A model generated the notes under the pieces. It made no database searches. It was not told the origin of the DNA and worked only from the letters and a program-made list of their open reading frames with translations. A stretch of DNA of 64,000 nt. Origin: Entoloma clypeatum. Lineage: Eukaryota; Basidiomycota; Agaricomycetes; Agaricales; Entolomataceae. The DNA lies in assembly GCA_963565915.1 (NCBI GenBank), contig OY751487.1, positions 3,658,001 through 3,722,000 of the forward strand, written 5' to 3'. Both the position numbers and the translations under genes were made by a program. Shown here in pieces: positions 18,553 through 27,982 of the stretch (positions within the stretch are counted from its first letter, which is position 1; each line of letters starts with the position of its first letter).

Positions 18553-18757
18553 GCATTGAATACCTAGGCCTTATTATTGAACAAGGACACGTAGAGATGG
18601 ATCCAGTGAAGGTAGCGGGGGTCACAGAGTGGCCTGCTCTGACAAACGTCTGAGGAGTACAGTCCTTTCTAGGATTCACTAACTTCTATCACCGTTTTAT
18701 TGAAGGGTTTTCGGACATCGCGCGCCCTCTTTTCAAGCTCACAAAGAAAGGGCACCT
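18553..18757 (+). pseudogene. Gypsy-3 RT C-terminal fragment
   Basis: Encodes IEYLGLIIEQGHVEMD and [17 protein letters not shown], the connection region of Ty3-type RT. An in-frame TGA near 18652 stands where related elements have Arg or Lys. The left edge is the Copia-1 LTR and the right edge is Gypsy-2. Confidence 0.88.
18753..18757 (+). repeat. Gypsy-2 target-site duplication, left (CACCT)
   Basis: Same five bases at 25894-25898. Both LTR ends (TGTTAAG and TGTAACA) abut the duplicates. Confidence 0.94.
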
Positions 18758-19258
18758 TGTTAAGAACTGATCGACAAAACGTCGGAGCTACGTCGGACGC
18801 GTCGGAAGGTCGGAAGGTCGGAGCGCGTGCAACGTAGGGGCAAGGACTTGGCTTCAACTTGTGTGTTGCGCCCTCGCTAATACATTGGTGTCCTTATTTC
18901 GGAGGATCGGAGGATCGGAGGATCGGAGGTCGGAGGTCGGACTCAAGTTAAGAGTCGGAAAGAGGACGGGAGGTATGATGTCGAATCTAAGTTGATATTC
19001 AAACTGAAGCTAATACACGATTCTACATAAGTTTAAATACTATGTCGGAGGACGTGTGGCTTCGTCGGAGTCGGATAACGAGTGGCTGTCGGAGATTCTT
19101 AACATAAGTAAAATGATCGGATGTAAGTAATGTACGTAGTAACGAGATTCATAACAGTAAGTATGCATAATAAGTATTAGTCAAAATGTCGGAGGTGTCG
19201 GAGGTGTCGGAGGTGTCGGGATTGGTCGGAAATCGTCGGAATGGATCGGAATGTAACA
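18758..19258 (-). repeat. Gypsy-2 3' LTR (501 bp)
   Basis: On the plus strand it reads TGTTAAGAAC...TGTAACA. It has a CGGAGGAT direct array at 18900-18940 and a CGGAGGTGT array near 19191-19219, one unit longer than in the 5' LTR. The polypurine tract lies at 19259-19275 in minus-strand orientation. Confidence 0.94.
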
Positions 19259-19429
19259 GTATTTCCCCCTTAGGGCCGAACCCATGAGGCCTAAGGACCT
19301 AGGTGGTCGGTGCGCGTGAACTGCGTCATGTGATGCGTTGGTTGAAAATACCGTCTGAGTGGTTCTTTCTTCTTGTTCCCCCATTCTTTTTTTTTTTTTG
19401 TTTTAAAACTCTTCCGAAAACCCCTCAAT

Positions 19430-20407
19430 ATGTCGGCATCCGATTTTCAAAAGGAGATGGAGGCGCTGCAGACTAAGCTCGCGGAGGTGGAGGCGAAAAA
19501 GCGAGCAGCGGAGGAGGAGGCTGCGAGGAAGGCTGAGGAGGAGCGGAGAGCGGAGGAAGAGAGGACTGCGGAGGCGGCGCGATTAGCGGAGGAGATGTGG
19601 GTAGCAGAGGAGATGCGTCGGGTGTCGGAGCTGACGGCTCAGAAGAGGGCCGATGAAGTGGCCGCTGCGCAAGGCACATCGAGCAAGGGGTCGGGGGAGC
19701 CGCAGGCGGAGAAGAAGAAGAAGACGACGAAGAAGAGGAAGGTGGAGGAAGTGTCGGCGATGGTTGGAGAGGGGTCGGGAGTCGGGGTCGGGGTCGGCAC
19801 CTGTGATAGGTGCATTGTGAAGGGCGTCGAATGCGAACGCGATGAGTAAGTTCCTCTTTGGTTATTTTCTTCTGTTTTAACCTTTTGTTTTAGGAATAAG
19901 TCGTCCTGTAGGGGTTGTATCAAAGACAAGAAGAAGTGCGAGGTCGGAGCGTCGGAGGGGAAGTCGGAGGTGAAGGAGGTGAAGAGAACGGTGAAGGTGG
20001 TTAAGGGGAAGAAAAAGGCGTCGGAGATGCCGTCGGAGAGTGGGTCGGAGGACACCGTCTTGGGTGTCCTCAAGATGATACTGGCGGAGACGAGGCAGGT
20101 GAGGCGACTGCTAACAGCAGTCGAAGGCTCGGTGAACACCGAGTACCAACCCAAGTCGCCGGAGGTGTCGGAGGAAGGGTCGGAGTCGGAGATGGATACG
20201 GCGGAGGAGACGCACGAGTTGAGACTGGAGAAGAGGATTGCGAGAAGGATTAGGAAGGACATGGTGAATAGGAAAAGGTTGGAGTTGCCGGAGCTGTCGG
20301 ACGATTCCGACATGTCGATTTCGGAGCCGTCAGAGAAGGCGGAGTCGGGTAAGGAGGAGTCGGACAAGGAGGAGGGTCCGTCGAACAAGAAACAACGTAC
20401 TAAGTAG
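19430..20407 (+). CDS. Antisense Zn2Cys6 zinc-cluster gene inside Gypsy-2
   Basis: Plus strand, opposite to its host element. Proposed CDS is join(19430-19845, 19894-20407), 309 residues. The 48-bp intron has GTAAGT at its start and TTTTAG at its end. Exon 1 is a long Ala/Glu/Arg coiled coil followed by a Lys-rich segment (KKKKTTKKRK) and C-DR-C-IVKGVE-C; exon 2 starts with C-RG-C-IKDKKK-C. The spliced spacing is C-x2-C-x6-C-x8-C-x2-C-x6-C, a textbook Zn2Cys6 cluster. The intron falls between the third and fourth Cys and in the same phase (2) as in Gypsy-1. A Glu/Ser-rich tail ends in a basic NKKQRTK. It stops 28 bp from the pol stop. An in-frame start at 19373 is possible but would begin in low-complexity sequence. 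Confidence 0.75.
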
Positions 20408-20435
20408 ATAGAAATAGTACTTGTTTTTTCTTGTT

Positions 20436-23400
20436 TCAGAGCGATGTGAGCGGACCCGGTTTGTCGGGATAAGCGGAGTGAAAGTCGGAGACAAGCTCGG
20501 GGGTGTTTTCCAATTCATTGGCTGGTAGCCAAGAGAATTCTTCATCAGTGTTTTCATATCCTAACCAACGGACGAAATATAGTAGCTTGCAGCTACGTCG
20601 TCGGTCGATCTTTGAGTCGACTATTTCAGCGATCTTGTACTCAAGTTCTCCGTCAATGTCAATCGGAGGAGGCGGAGGTTGGGTCCGATTCGGAATGGTG
20701 TTCGGAGTTGCGGGTTCAAGCATGGAGACGTGGTAGACGGGGTGAACACCGCGGAATGTGTCGGGGAGTCGGAGGGTAAAGGAGTGTGTGCCGGGTTGTG
20801 CAATGATCTCGTATGGTCCCAAGTACTTTTCTGAGAGTTTCTTGGATGGGCGTGTTGTGCGGAAGAACTGTGCTTTGACGAAAACCTGCTGTCCGACAGA
20901 AAATATCGGAGGTGCGATCCGATTATTGTCGGAGGACTTCTGGTAGCGTTGTTGGGCGTCGGAGATGGTGGCTTTCAGTTCTTGGTGAAGTTCGTCTAAG
21001 TCGGTCACAAAGGATCGGGCTCGGGAAGAGGCGAGGTCTCGTTCCGGGTGAACAGTAATGTTCGGATGGTAACCTTTGTTAGCAAAGAAGGGAGATATGC
21101 CAGTGGTAGCACTAGGTGCGTTGTTGTACGCGAACTCCGCAATCGGAAGGAGAGCGGACCAGTTGTCCTGTTGGTAGTTGCAGAATATCCGCAAGTACTG
21201 TTCGAGGGTCTGGTTAGTGCGTTCGGTTTGGCCATCGCCTTCGGGGTGGTAACCGGAGGTGAAGTGGAGGGTCATGTTTAGAGCCTTTCCGAGAGATCGG
21301 AAGAATCGGGAGACGAATTCGGGGCCGCGGTCGGAGGTGATATGTTCGGGGACGCCGTGTTTAGAGAAGACATGCAATACGAAGAGTACGGCAAGGTCTT
21401 CGGAGGTGCAGTGAATTGTTGTTGGAATGAAAATACTTTGTTTCGTTAATCGGTCAACGATAACGAGGATTGAATCAAAGTTGTCGGAGGTCGGAAGGGT
21501 CTCGATGAAATCCATTGAGATAGAATTCCAAGGACGTTCGGGGATCGGAAGCTGTTTGAGTAGGCCGTAAGGCTTGTGTCTTTGTGGCTTCGATCGCATG
21601 CAAGTGGTACATGACTTGCAATAGTGTTTAACGAAATCTCGTATTCCGGGCCAGGTATAATCACGCTGAATGAGACTGAGTGTCTTGTTCTGACCTGGGT
21701 GTCCAGCAAGCATATGATCGTGCTTGTGCTGTAGGACTCGGAGTCGGAGGTCGTCGGAGTCGGGAACGTATATCCGATCGTCATGTCGGAGGAAACCATC
21801 GGGGTCGAGAGACCAGCGGGGTTTAGGATTTTTAGAAAGAGTGTCGTAAAGAGTGTCGGAAGGGAGTGCTGTGAGTATGTCGTGGTGAAGCTTTTCTGTG
21901 TCCATGATAATGGTTGCACGGAGGACGGGCTCAAGGAGTTGAGTCGCGCGAACTGAAGCGGAGAGCTGTTCTTGCGAAAAGACTGGTCGGAGGTTGGTCG
22001 GATTGATGTCGACGTAGTCGCTATTTCCCCCTTTAGGATAGACATCCCAACGTCTAGTTAGAGAGTCAGGTTTAGTTCCCAATCGGCCGGGGCAGAATCG
22101 GATGACGAGGTTGAACTGAGAAAGGTATTCCGACCATCGGACTTGTCGGCGTGAAAGAACTTTGGTGGTGGCAAAATACTCGAGATTTTTGTGGTCGGTA
22201 ACGACGTCAATCGGAGTACCGGAGCCTTCGAGGTAATGGCGCCAAATTTTAAACGCTTCGTAGATGGCAAGAAGTTCCTTATCGTGGGTGTCATAGTTTA
22301 CTTCGGGGGCCGTGAAGGTGCGGGAATGGAATGCGACGGGGTGGACTTCATTGTCGGAGGTGACTATCGACAGAATAGCCGCTAGGACATAGTCGGATGC
22401 GTCGGTTTCGACAATTATCGGAGAGTCGGGGATCCAGTGTGTCAGGATCGGAGCGGTGGTAAATGCCTTTTTCAGGTCATTAAAAGCGGTTCGAGCGTCG
22501 TCGGAGAACAGCCAAGTGGCATGTTTCCTGGTTAAACGAGTGAGTGGAATAGTGATGTTGGAATAGAATGGAATGAAACGTCGGTAAAAGTTTGCAAAAC
22601 CTAAAAAGGACTGGACGTCCTTCACTCTGCGCGGTTCAGGCCAATCCTGAATAATCTTGACTTTCGCTTCCGACATTTTGAGTCCGTCAGGAGAAAGGAT
22701 AAATCCAAGATATTCTACAGTTTCAGCAGAGAAATCGCACTTGTCGGCACGGGCGTAAAGACCATGTTGTCGGAGTCGTCGGAGGACTTCTCGGACATGT
22801 TTTTTGTGTTCCTCGGGGTTGTCGGAGTAGATCAGGATGTCGTCGAGGTAAACGGTAACGCAGTTGTCCAGAAGGTCGGAGAAGATGTCGTTCATAAAAC
22901 GTTGAAAGGCTGCAGGTGCGTTAGACAATCCGAATGGCATGACTAACCATTCAAATGATCCATAGCGAGTGCGGAATGCAGTTTTCCATTCATCACCTTC
23001 AGCGATGCGGACTAGGTGGTATGCGTGTCGGAGGTCTATGGTGGTATAAACGCGTGCTTTTCCGGCAGTGGCTAAGAGGTCGGAGATGAGCGGAAGTGGG
23101 TATCGGTCCTTCTTCGTGATTTTGTTCAGGCCTCGGTAGTCGACGCATAGTCGGAGTGATCCATCTTTCTTTCGGACGAAGAGGATCGGAGCGCCGTGAG
23201 GTGAACTAGAAGGTTTGATGAAACTGATATTGAGGTGCTCATCGATGAAGTCTCGGAGGGATCCAAGTTCGGATTGCGAGAGTGAGTACATCGGACCAAT
23301 CGGAGGGGAAGTACCTTCCTCCAAATTGATTTTGAGGTCGTATGGTCGGTGGGGTGCAAGGGTGTCGGCTTTTTTCTTACTGAATACATCAGCAAAATCG

Positions 23401-24136
23401 TGGTATTCCTCGGGTATGCCAGAGAGGTCGGGAGCGTCGTCGGAGACAGACGCAGAATTGGCGGAGATGTCGGAGAGGTGAACGCGGAAAGCGTATGCCC
23501 CAGGAGCTTTACATGCATGGAGATATGCGGCTGCATTGACCATGGTAATCTGTGGCAGGTCGGAGGTGTTCGGAGTGAGCGGATCGGAGGTGCCCATCGG
23601 AGAGGGCGGACACTGCAGAGGTGGCGGAGCTGCCTCAGCAGTCGACGTCGGAGTCGGACTCGGAGTGTCGGGTAACGTAGAACGGAATAAGATACTGCCC
23701 AATACCCAGTCAATCAACGGATTGTAGTGGGTGAGCCAGTTGTGTCCTAGAACCAAATTACAAGACGAATCGAGGGTTGTCACGTAAAATGCGACGGTCA
23801 GAAGTTCACCGGAAGGAAATCGGAGAGGAAGATCGATAGATTGTGTGATATACGTATTTGAAGAACCGTCAAAAAGTTTCAAAACCATAGGTGAAGGAAT
23901 CGGAGTCGGAGATAAGTTTAAAGAAGAAATAAATCTGGTATCTGCGAAGCAATGTGTAGAACCAGAATCAATAAGAGTCTTTATCGGAAGAGAATCGGAA
24001 AAGGTCGGAGATATCAAATCAATACATAGAGAGTTCGGATTTGAGAGAGCGGACGCATTGAGTCGGAGGGTTTCCAAAGGTGCACGAAAGGAGTCAACGC
24101 AATCCCCAGTACGTGCTGGAATCTGAGGACTGCTTA
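20436..24136 (-). CDS. Gypsy-2 pol polyprotein (protease-RT-RNase H-integrase-chromodomain)
   Basis: An open frame of about 1230 codons starts at the gag stop, entered by -1 frameshift; there is no convincing own ATG. Order: aspartic protease (LIDSGSTHCFADTRF near 23960), RT with DLRHAYH near 23030 and YLDD near 22850, RNase H (ETDASDYVLAAIL near 22410), integrase zinc finger (HDHMLAGHPGQ, then CKSCTTC near 21615), core residues (DFIETLP, SDRGPEF, and a later Glu), then the GPY-like and chromodomain-like end (LLYFVRWLGYENTDEEFSW near 20580). No stops or frameshifts. The product should be cut by its own protease into the enzymes that copy and insert the element. Confidence 0.95.
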
Positions 24137-25363
24137 CTATTTTTTTGACTCGGTCGTCTTCTCCGATTTGTCCTCAGCTTGGGCCGCGCGGGCTTTTGCT
24201 TTGGCGTTAGAAGACGATTTCTTCGAGCAGTCGGAAGCCCGATGACCAACGTTGCCGCAAAACATGCATAAATTATTGTCAAATCGTCGTTGGCGTTCTT
24301 GGGGAGTTAATTTCCCATCTTTGCCAAGTTTGTCGGAGAGGGCGGATTTCGGAGAGGTGGATGACGATTTTTGTTGTTGTTGCGAGTTGGGTTTAGACGA
24401 TGAGGAGTTGTTGTTGGAGGATGATGAAGTGGGGGTCTGTTTTTTGTCAGATTTGTCGGATTTGTCGGATTTCGGAGTAGATTTGTCGGAGGAGCGCGAT
24501 TTCTCGCGTTGACGTTCCCAGTAGCGAGCATCAATGTTATGGGCCATTACTTTCAACTCGGCGAGAGTTTTTGGTTTGGGAAAAGTCCCCAAAATGTCCT
24601 TGATGTGTTCCGCTAAACCGGTATAGTACCAATATCGGAGCGCGCCATCATCCCACTGCGTGCGAGCGGAAAGACGTTTGAAGTCCACGTTGTAACGTAG
24701 GATCTTCTGATTGTCGCGCATCCGAAGGTGATCCAGGCTATCCTCTGCTTCTCCGGTCCGATTGATAGGTCCGAATTCGGATCGGAGGATGTGCACAAAG
24801 GCGGACCAGTCGTCCAACCAGACAGAGTCGTCGTCGGACTCTCCCAAGAGGGTGGGCTCAAACCATTCGAGCGCGGTTCCTCGGAGGTACGACAGAGCGA
24901 AACTGACTTTGTTATCATCGTCGTCAAAAGCGGGGTTGTTTCGGAAATATAGCGTGCATTGTGCGAGGAAACTGGTGAGTTTCCGAGAGTCGGAACCGTC
25001 AAAAGTGTCGGGTTCCTTCGATTTCTTTTTCGGAGTTTTCGGAGTCTCTCTACGTCGGAGCTCCTGCGTCATAAGCATAATTGCTTCGGCGAGGTTTGGA
25101 GTTTGCTCGCGACGGAAAGGATTGTTATCGTCAAAAGGAGAGGTCGGCGATTTAAAAGGACGGAATTCTTCAGGAATCGGAGGTCCTTGTGTCTGAGGTG
25201 TTCGGAGATGAGGTGTCGGAGATATGGGGTCAGGTTTGGGTGCAGATTCTTCTGCGGGAATATCTTGGAACGTATGTAGAAATGTCGCCCTGGTGTCCTG
25301 CAGGTTTGAAGCTTCCGCTGCGGCTGCTGCTGCGCGGGAGTTCTGTGTGTTGCGGGCTGCCAT
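24137..25363 (-). CDS. Gypsy-2 gag (capsid and CCHC nucleocapsid)
   Basis: 408 residues from ATG 25363, the first ATG after the primer site. Ala-rich N-terminus; Pro-rich linker; capsid-like region (EPDTFDGSDSRKLTSF, YLRGTALEWFEP); Lys/Ser/Gln-rich linker with poly-Gln and poly-Ser runs; one zinc knuckle CMFCGNVGHRASDC near 24270-24230; Ala/Lys-rich end with stop TAG 24139-24137. The layout matches the broken Gypsy-1 gag, which supports both readings. Confidence 0.94.
   Translation of the reverse strand: MAARNTQNSRAAAAAAEASNLQDTRATFLHTFQDIPAEESAPKPDPISPTPHLRTPQTQGPPIPEEFRPFKSPTSPFDDNNPFRREQTPNLAEAIMLMTQELRRRETPKTPKKKSKEPDTFDGSDSRKLTSFLAQCTLYFRNNPAFDDDDNKVSFALSYLRGTALEWFEPTLLGESDDDSVWLDDWSAFVHILRSEFGPINRTGEAEDSLDHLRMRDNQKILRYNVDFKRLSARTQWDDGALRYWYYTGLAEHIKDILGTFPKPKTLAELKVMAHNIDARYWERQREKSRSSDKSTPKSDKSDKSDKKQTPTSSSSNNNSSSSKPNSQQQQKSSSTSPKSALSDKLGKDGKLTPQERQRRFDNNLCMFCGNVGHRASDCSKKSSSNAKAKARAAQAEDKSEKTTESKK
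24140..24146 (-). promoter_or_regulatory. Gypsy-2 candidate -1 frameshift heptamer (A AAA AAA) at the gag stop
   Basis: On the coding strand the gag frame reads TCA AAA AAA TAG. A -1 slip on the seven As enters the pol frame at once (ATA GTA AGC), which is open through the polyprotein. Position relative to the stop is the same as in Gypsy-1. Confidence 0.65.
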
Positions 25364-25395
25364 AACTGGAATTTGAAATACGGATAAGCAAGTGG

Positions 25396-25409
25396 CAGTT
25401 TGAATATAC
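25396..25409 (-). other. Gypsy-2 self-priming primer-binding site
   Basis: On the coding strand, ATATTCAAACTG (25407-25396), next to the 5' LTR, is the exact complement of CAGTTTGAATAT at 25650-25639. That is where the transcript should begin, about 30 bp below a TATTTAAA box near 25684. Twelve paired bases fit a Tf1-like self-priming mechanism. Confidence 0.72.
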
Positions 25410-25893
25410 TGTTAAGAACTGATCGACAAAACGTCGGAGCTACATCGGACGCGTCGGAAGGTCGGAGCGCGTGCAACGTAGGGGCAAGGACTTGGCTTCA
25501 ACTTGTGTGTTGCGCCCTCGCTAATACGTTGGTGTCCTTATTTCGGAGGATCGGAGGATCGGAGGATCGGAGGTCGGAGGTCGGACTCAAGTTAAGAGTC
25601 GGAAAGAGGACGGGAGGTATGATGTCGAATCTAAGTTGATATTCAAACTGAAGCTAATACACGATTCTACATAAGTTTAAATACTATGTCGGAGGACGTG
25701 TGGCTTCGTCGGAGTCGGATAACGAGTGGCTGTCGGAGATTCTTAACATAAGTAAAATGATCGGATGTAAGTAATGTACGTAGTAACGAGATTCATAACA
25801 GTAAGTATGCATAATAAGTATTAGTCAAAATGTCGGAGGTGTCGGAGGTGTCGGGATTGGTCGGAAATCGTCGGAATGGATCGGAATGTAACA
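25410..25893 (-). repeat. Gypsy-2 5' LTR (484 bp)
   Basis: Same termini as the 3' LTR. In coding orientation it has U3 with CCTCCGACA units (25831-25856), TATTTAAA near 25684, predicted start 25650, and a CGG-containing direct array at 25544-25583 inside the transcribed part. Confidence 0.94.
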
Positions 25894-27951
25894 CACCTCT
25901 GGTCTTGGAAGGAGGGAGAAGTGTCCGCATTTGCGGAGTTGAAGCAGAGGATTACATCTGCTCTGATCCTGGTCTTAGCTGATCATGGAAAGGAGTGGCA
26001 GATAGAAGCGGATAGCTCGGACTTTGCAACCGGAGCAGTACTGTCCCAACCAACAGAGGACGGTAAGTGGCACCCTGTCACATTCTATTCCAAAAGCCTG
26101 AGTCCAGTGGAACGCAACTACGAGATCTACGACAAGGAGATGTTGGCAGTGGTCCACGCATTGGAGGAGTGGAGGCACTTCCTTGAAGGAGCGGAGAAGA
26201 CAGTGGAGATTTGGATGGACCACAAAAATCTTGAGTATTTCATGACAGCTCAAAAACTAAATCGACGACAGGCTAGATGGTCCTTATACCTCGCTCGTTT
26301 CGATTTCGAAATGCACCATCGACCTGGCAAGTCAATGGGCAAGTCCGACACTTTGTCCCGACAAGCGGACCACGGAGACGGATCGCGGGACAACAAAAAC
26401 ATCATCCTTCTTCGACCAGAATTGTTTGCAGTGTGAGCAATGCATGGGGTAACTGTTCAAGGGGAAGAACATGATGTCCTCCGCCAGGTCCAACAGGGAA
26501 TCTGAGAGGGGTTACTGGAAGATAGTGTGGCAGAGGTTGTCAAATCCCTTCCGACCATCGGAGCGGGGTCCATCCATAGTGTGGAGTGGAGGCAAGCGGA
26601 AGGTTTGCTCTACTTCAGGAATCGTATCTATGTTCCTAACAATCCCCAACTGCATCATTGGATCCTCACACAACACCATGACACTCCGGTGGCCAGACAT
26701 CCTGGACGGTGGAAAACCTTGGAACTGGTGTCGCGCAATTACTGATGGCCACACATGTCTTGTTTAATAGGTCAATATTGCAAGACATGCGACCCATGCC
26801 TCCGCACCAAGGTCCGACGCACTCCGCCCTCCAGAGAGCTCAATCCGCTACTGGTCCCCACGGAGCGATGGCAAGTAACCAGTGTTGACTTCATTACTGA
26901 ACTACCAGAAGCCCACGGCTACGACGCTATCATGGTCGTAGTGGACTCAGTAGGAAAGCGGGAACACTTCATCCCAACGCACTCCGACATCTCCGCACTC
27001 GGGACTGCACACTCCTATGTTCAAAATGTCTGGAAACTCCATGGACTACCAGAGGCCATTGTCTCCCACCGAGGACCACAGTTTGTCGCCAAGTTCACAC
27101 GCAAACTATACAGGCTGCTTAACATTAAGGTTGCTGCCTCGACAGCCTACCATCCGCAGTCGGATGGACAGATGGAGCGGGTCAACCAAGGATTGGAACA
27201 ATACCTTTGCCTATTCGTCAATGAACGTCAAGACGATTGGGACGAATGGCTTCCGATGGCAGAATTTGCATACAACAACCATGTTCACACATCGACACGT
27301 CAAACTCCATTCTACATTGACACCGGCCGCCATCCACGCATGGGATTCGAACCTCGCGAGAAGCGGACGGAGATCGAGGCAGTAGCGTATTTCAGCCAGC
27401 GGATGAAGTCCGCTCTAGAGGAGGCTCACGCAGCACTGACAAAGGCAAAAGACGACATGGCGCGATACTACAACCAGCATCGGAGCACCACTCCGACATT
27501 CTGCCCGGGGGACAAGGTCTTTTTAGACTCATCAGACCTCAAAACCACCCGACCCACAAAAAAACTTGCACATCGATATGTAGACCCTTTCCCAGTGGTC
27601 TGACCTGTCGGAACACATGCCTACGAACTTCGCCTTCCCCCTTCCATGTCCCGCGTTCACCCAGTATTCCATGTCGTCAAACTTTCACTAGTTCCCGACG
27701 ACCCTTTCCAACGCCAAGTCCGCTCTCCTCTGCCTCTGACGGTAGTCAGAGAAGAATTGGAGTATGATGTTGAAAACCTCTTGGACAGCCGACTGCATCG
27801 AGGCAAGCTTCAATTCTTGGTCAAATGGAAGGGATATGGCTACGAAGAGAATTCCTGGGAAGCAGAAGACAATGTCCACGCTCCGCGCCTAGTCCGCGAC
27901 TTCTACCAACGTCATCCGGGAGCTCCGCGATATTCGACTCGTTTCGCCTGA
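25894..27951 (+). pseudogene. Gypsy-3 pol 3' part (RNase H-integrase-chromodomain), degenerate
   Basis: RNase H (EADSSDFATGAVLSQ near 26006), integrase finger (CKTCDPC near 26780), core (VDFITELP, and SHRGPQF where SDRGPQF is usual, so the second catalytic Asp is His) and a chromodomain (FLVKWKGYGYEENSWE near 27816). Stops or frame changes fall near 26436, 26475-26530, 26743 (TGA in place of an expected Trp) and 27601-27603 (TGA). The chromodomain frame ends at 27949-27951. Confidence 0.88.
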
Positions 27952-27982
27952 CACATCGAGACACTGTGCCTTGAAGGGGGGG

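Larger units (their letters stand above)
18758..25893 (-). mobile_element. Gypsy-2: complete, apparently intact Ty3/gypsy element (minus strand)
   Basis: Two similar LTRs, perfect CACCT target duplication, an uninterrupted gag (408 residues), a pol open to the last chromodomain-like residue, a polypurine tract, a self-priming site and an antisense accessory gene are all present. The LTRs differ mainly by repeat number (an 8-bp and a 9-bp unit, together accounting for the 17-bp length difference) plus a few substitutions, indicating recent insertion. It belongs to the same lineage as Gypsy-1 but is clearly diverged in LTR and protein. Of the elements here, it is the one most likely to still move. 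Confidence 0.95.

Noticed and set aside
18900..18940. Short regular repeats as a CRISPR array
   Set aside because: Units are 7-9 bp direct repeats without spacers inside an LTR of a eukaryotic retrotransposon.
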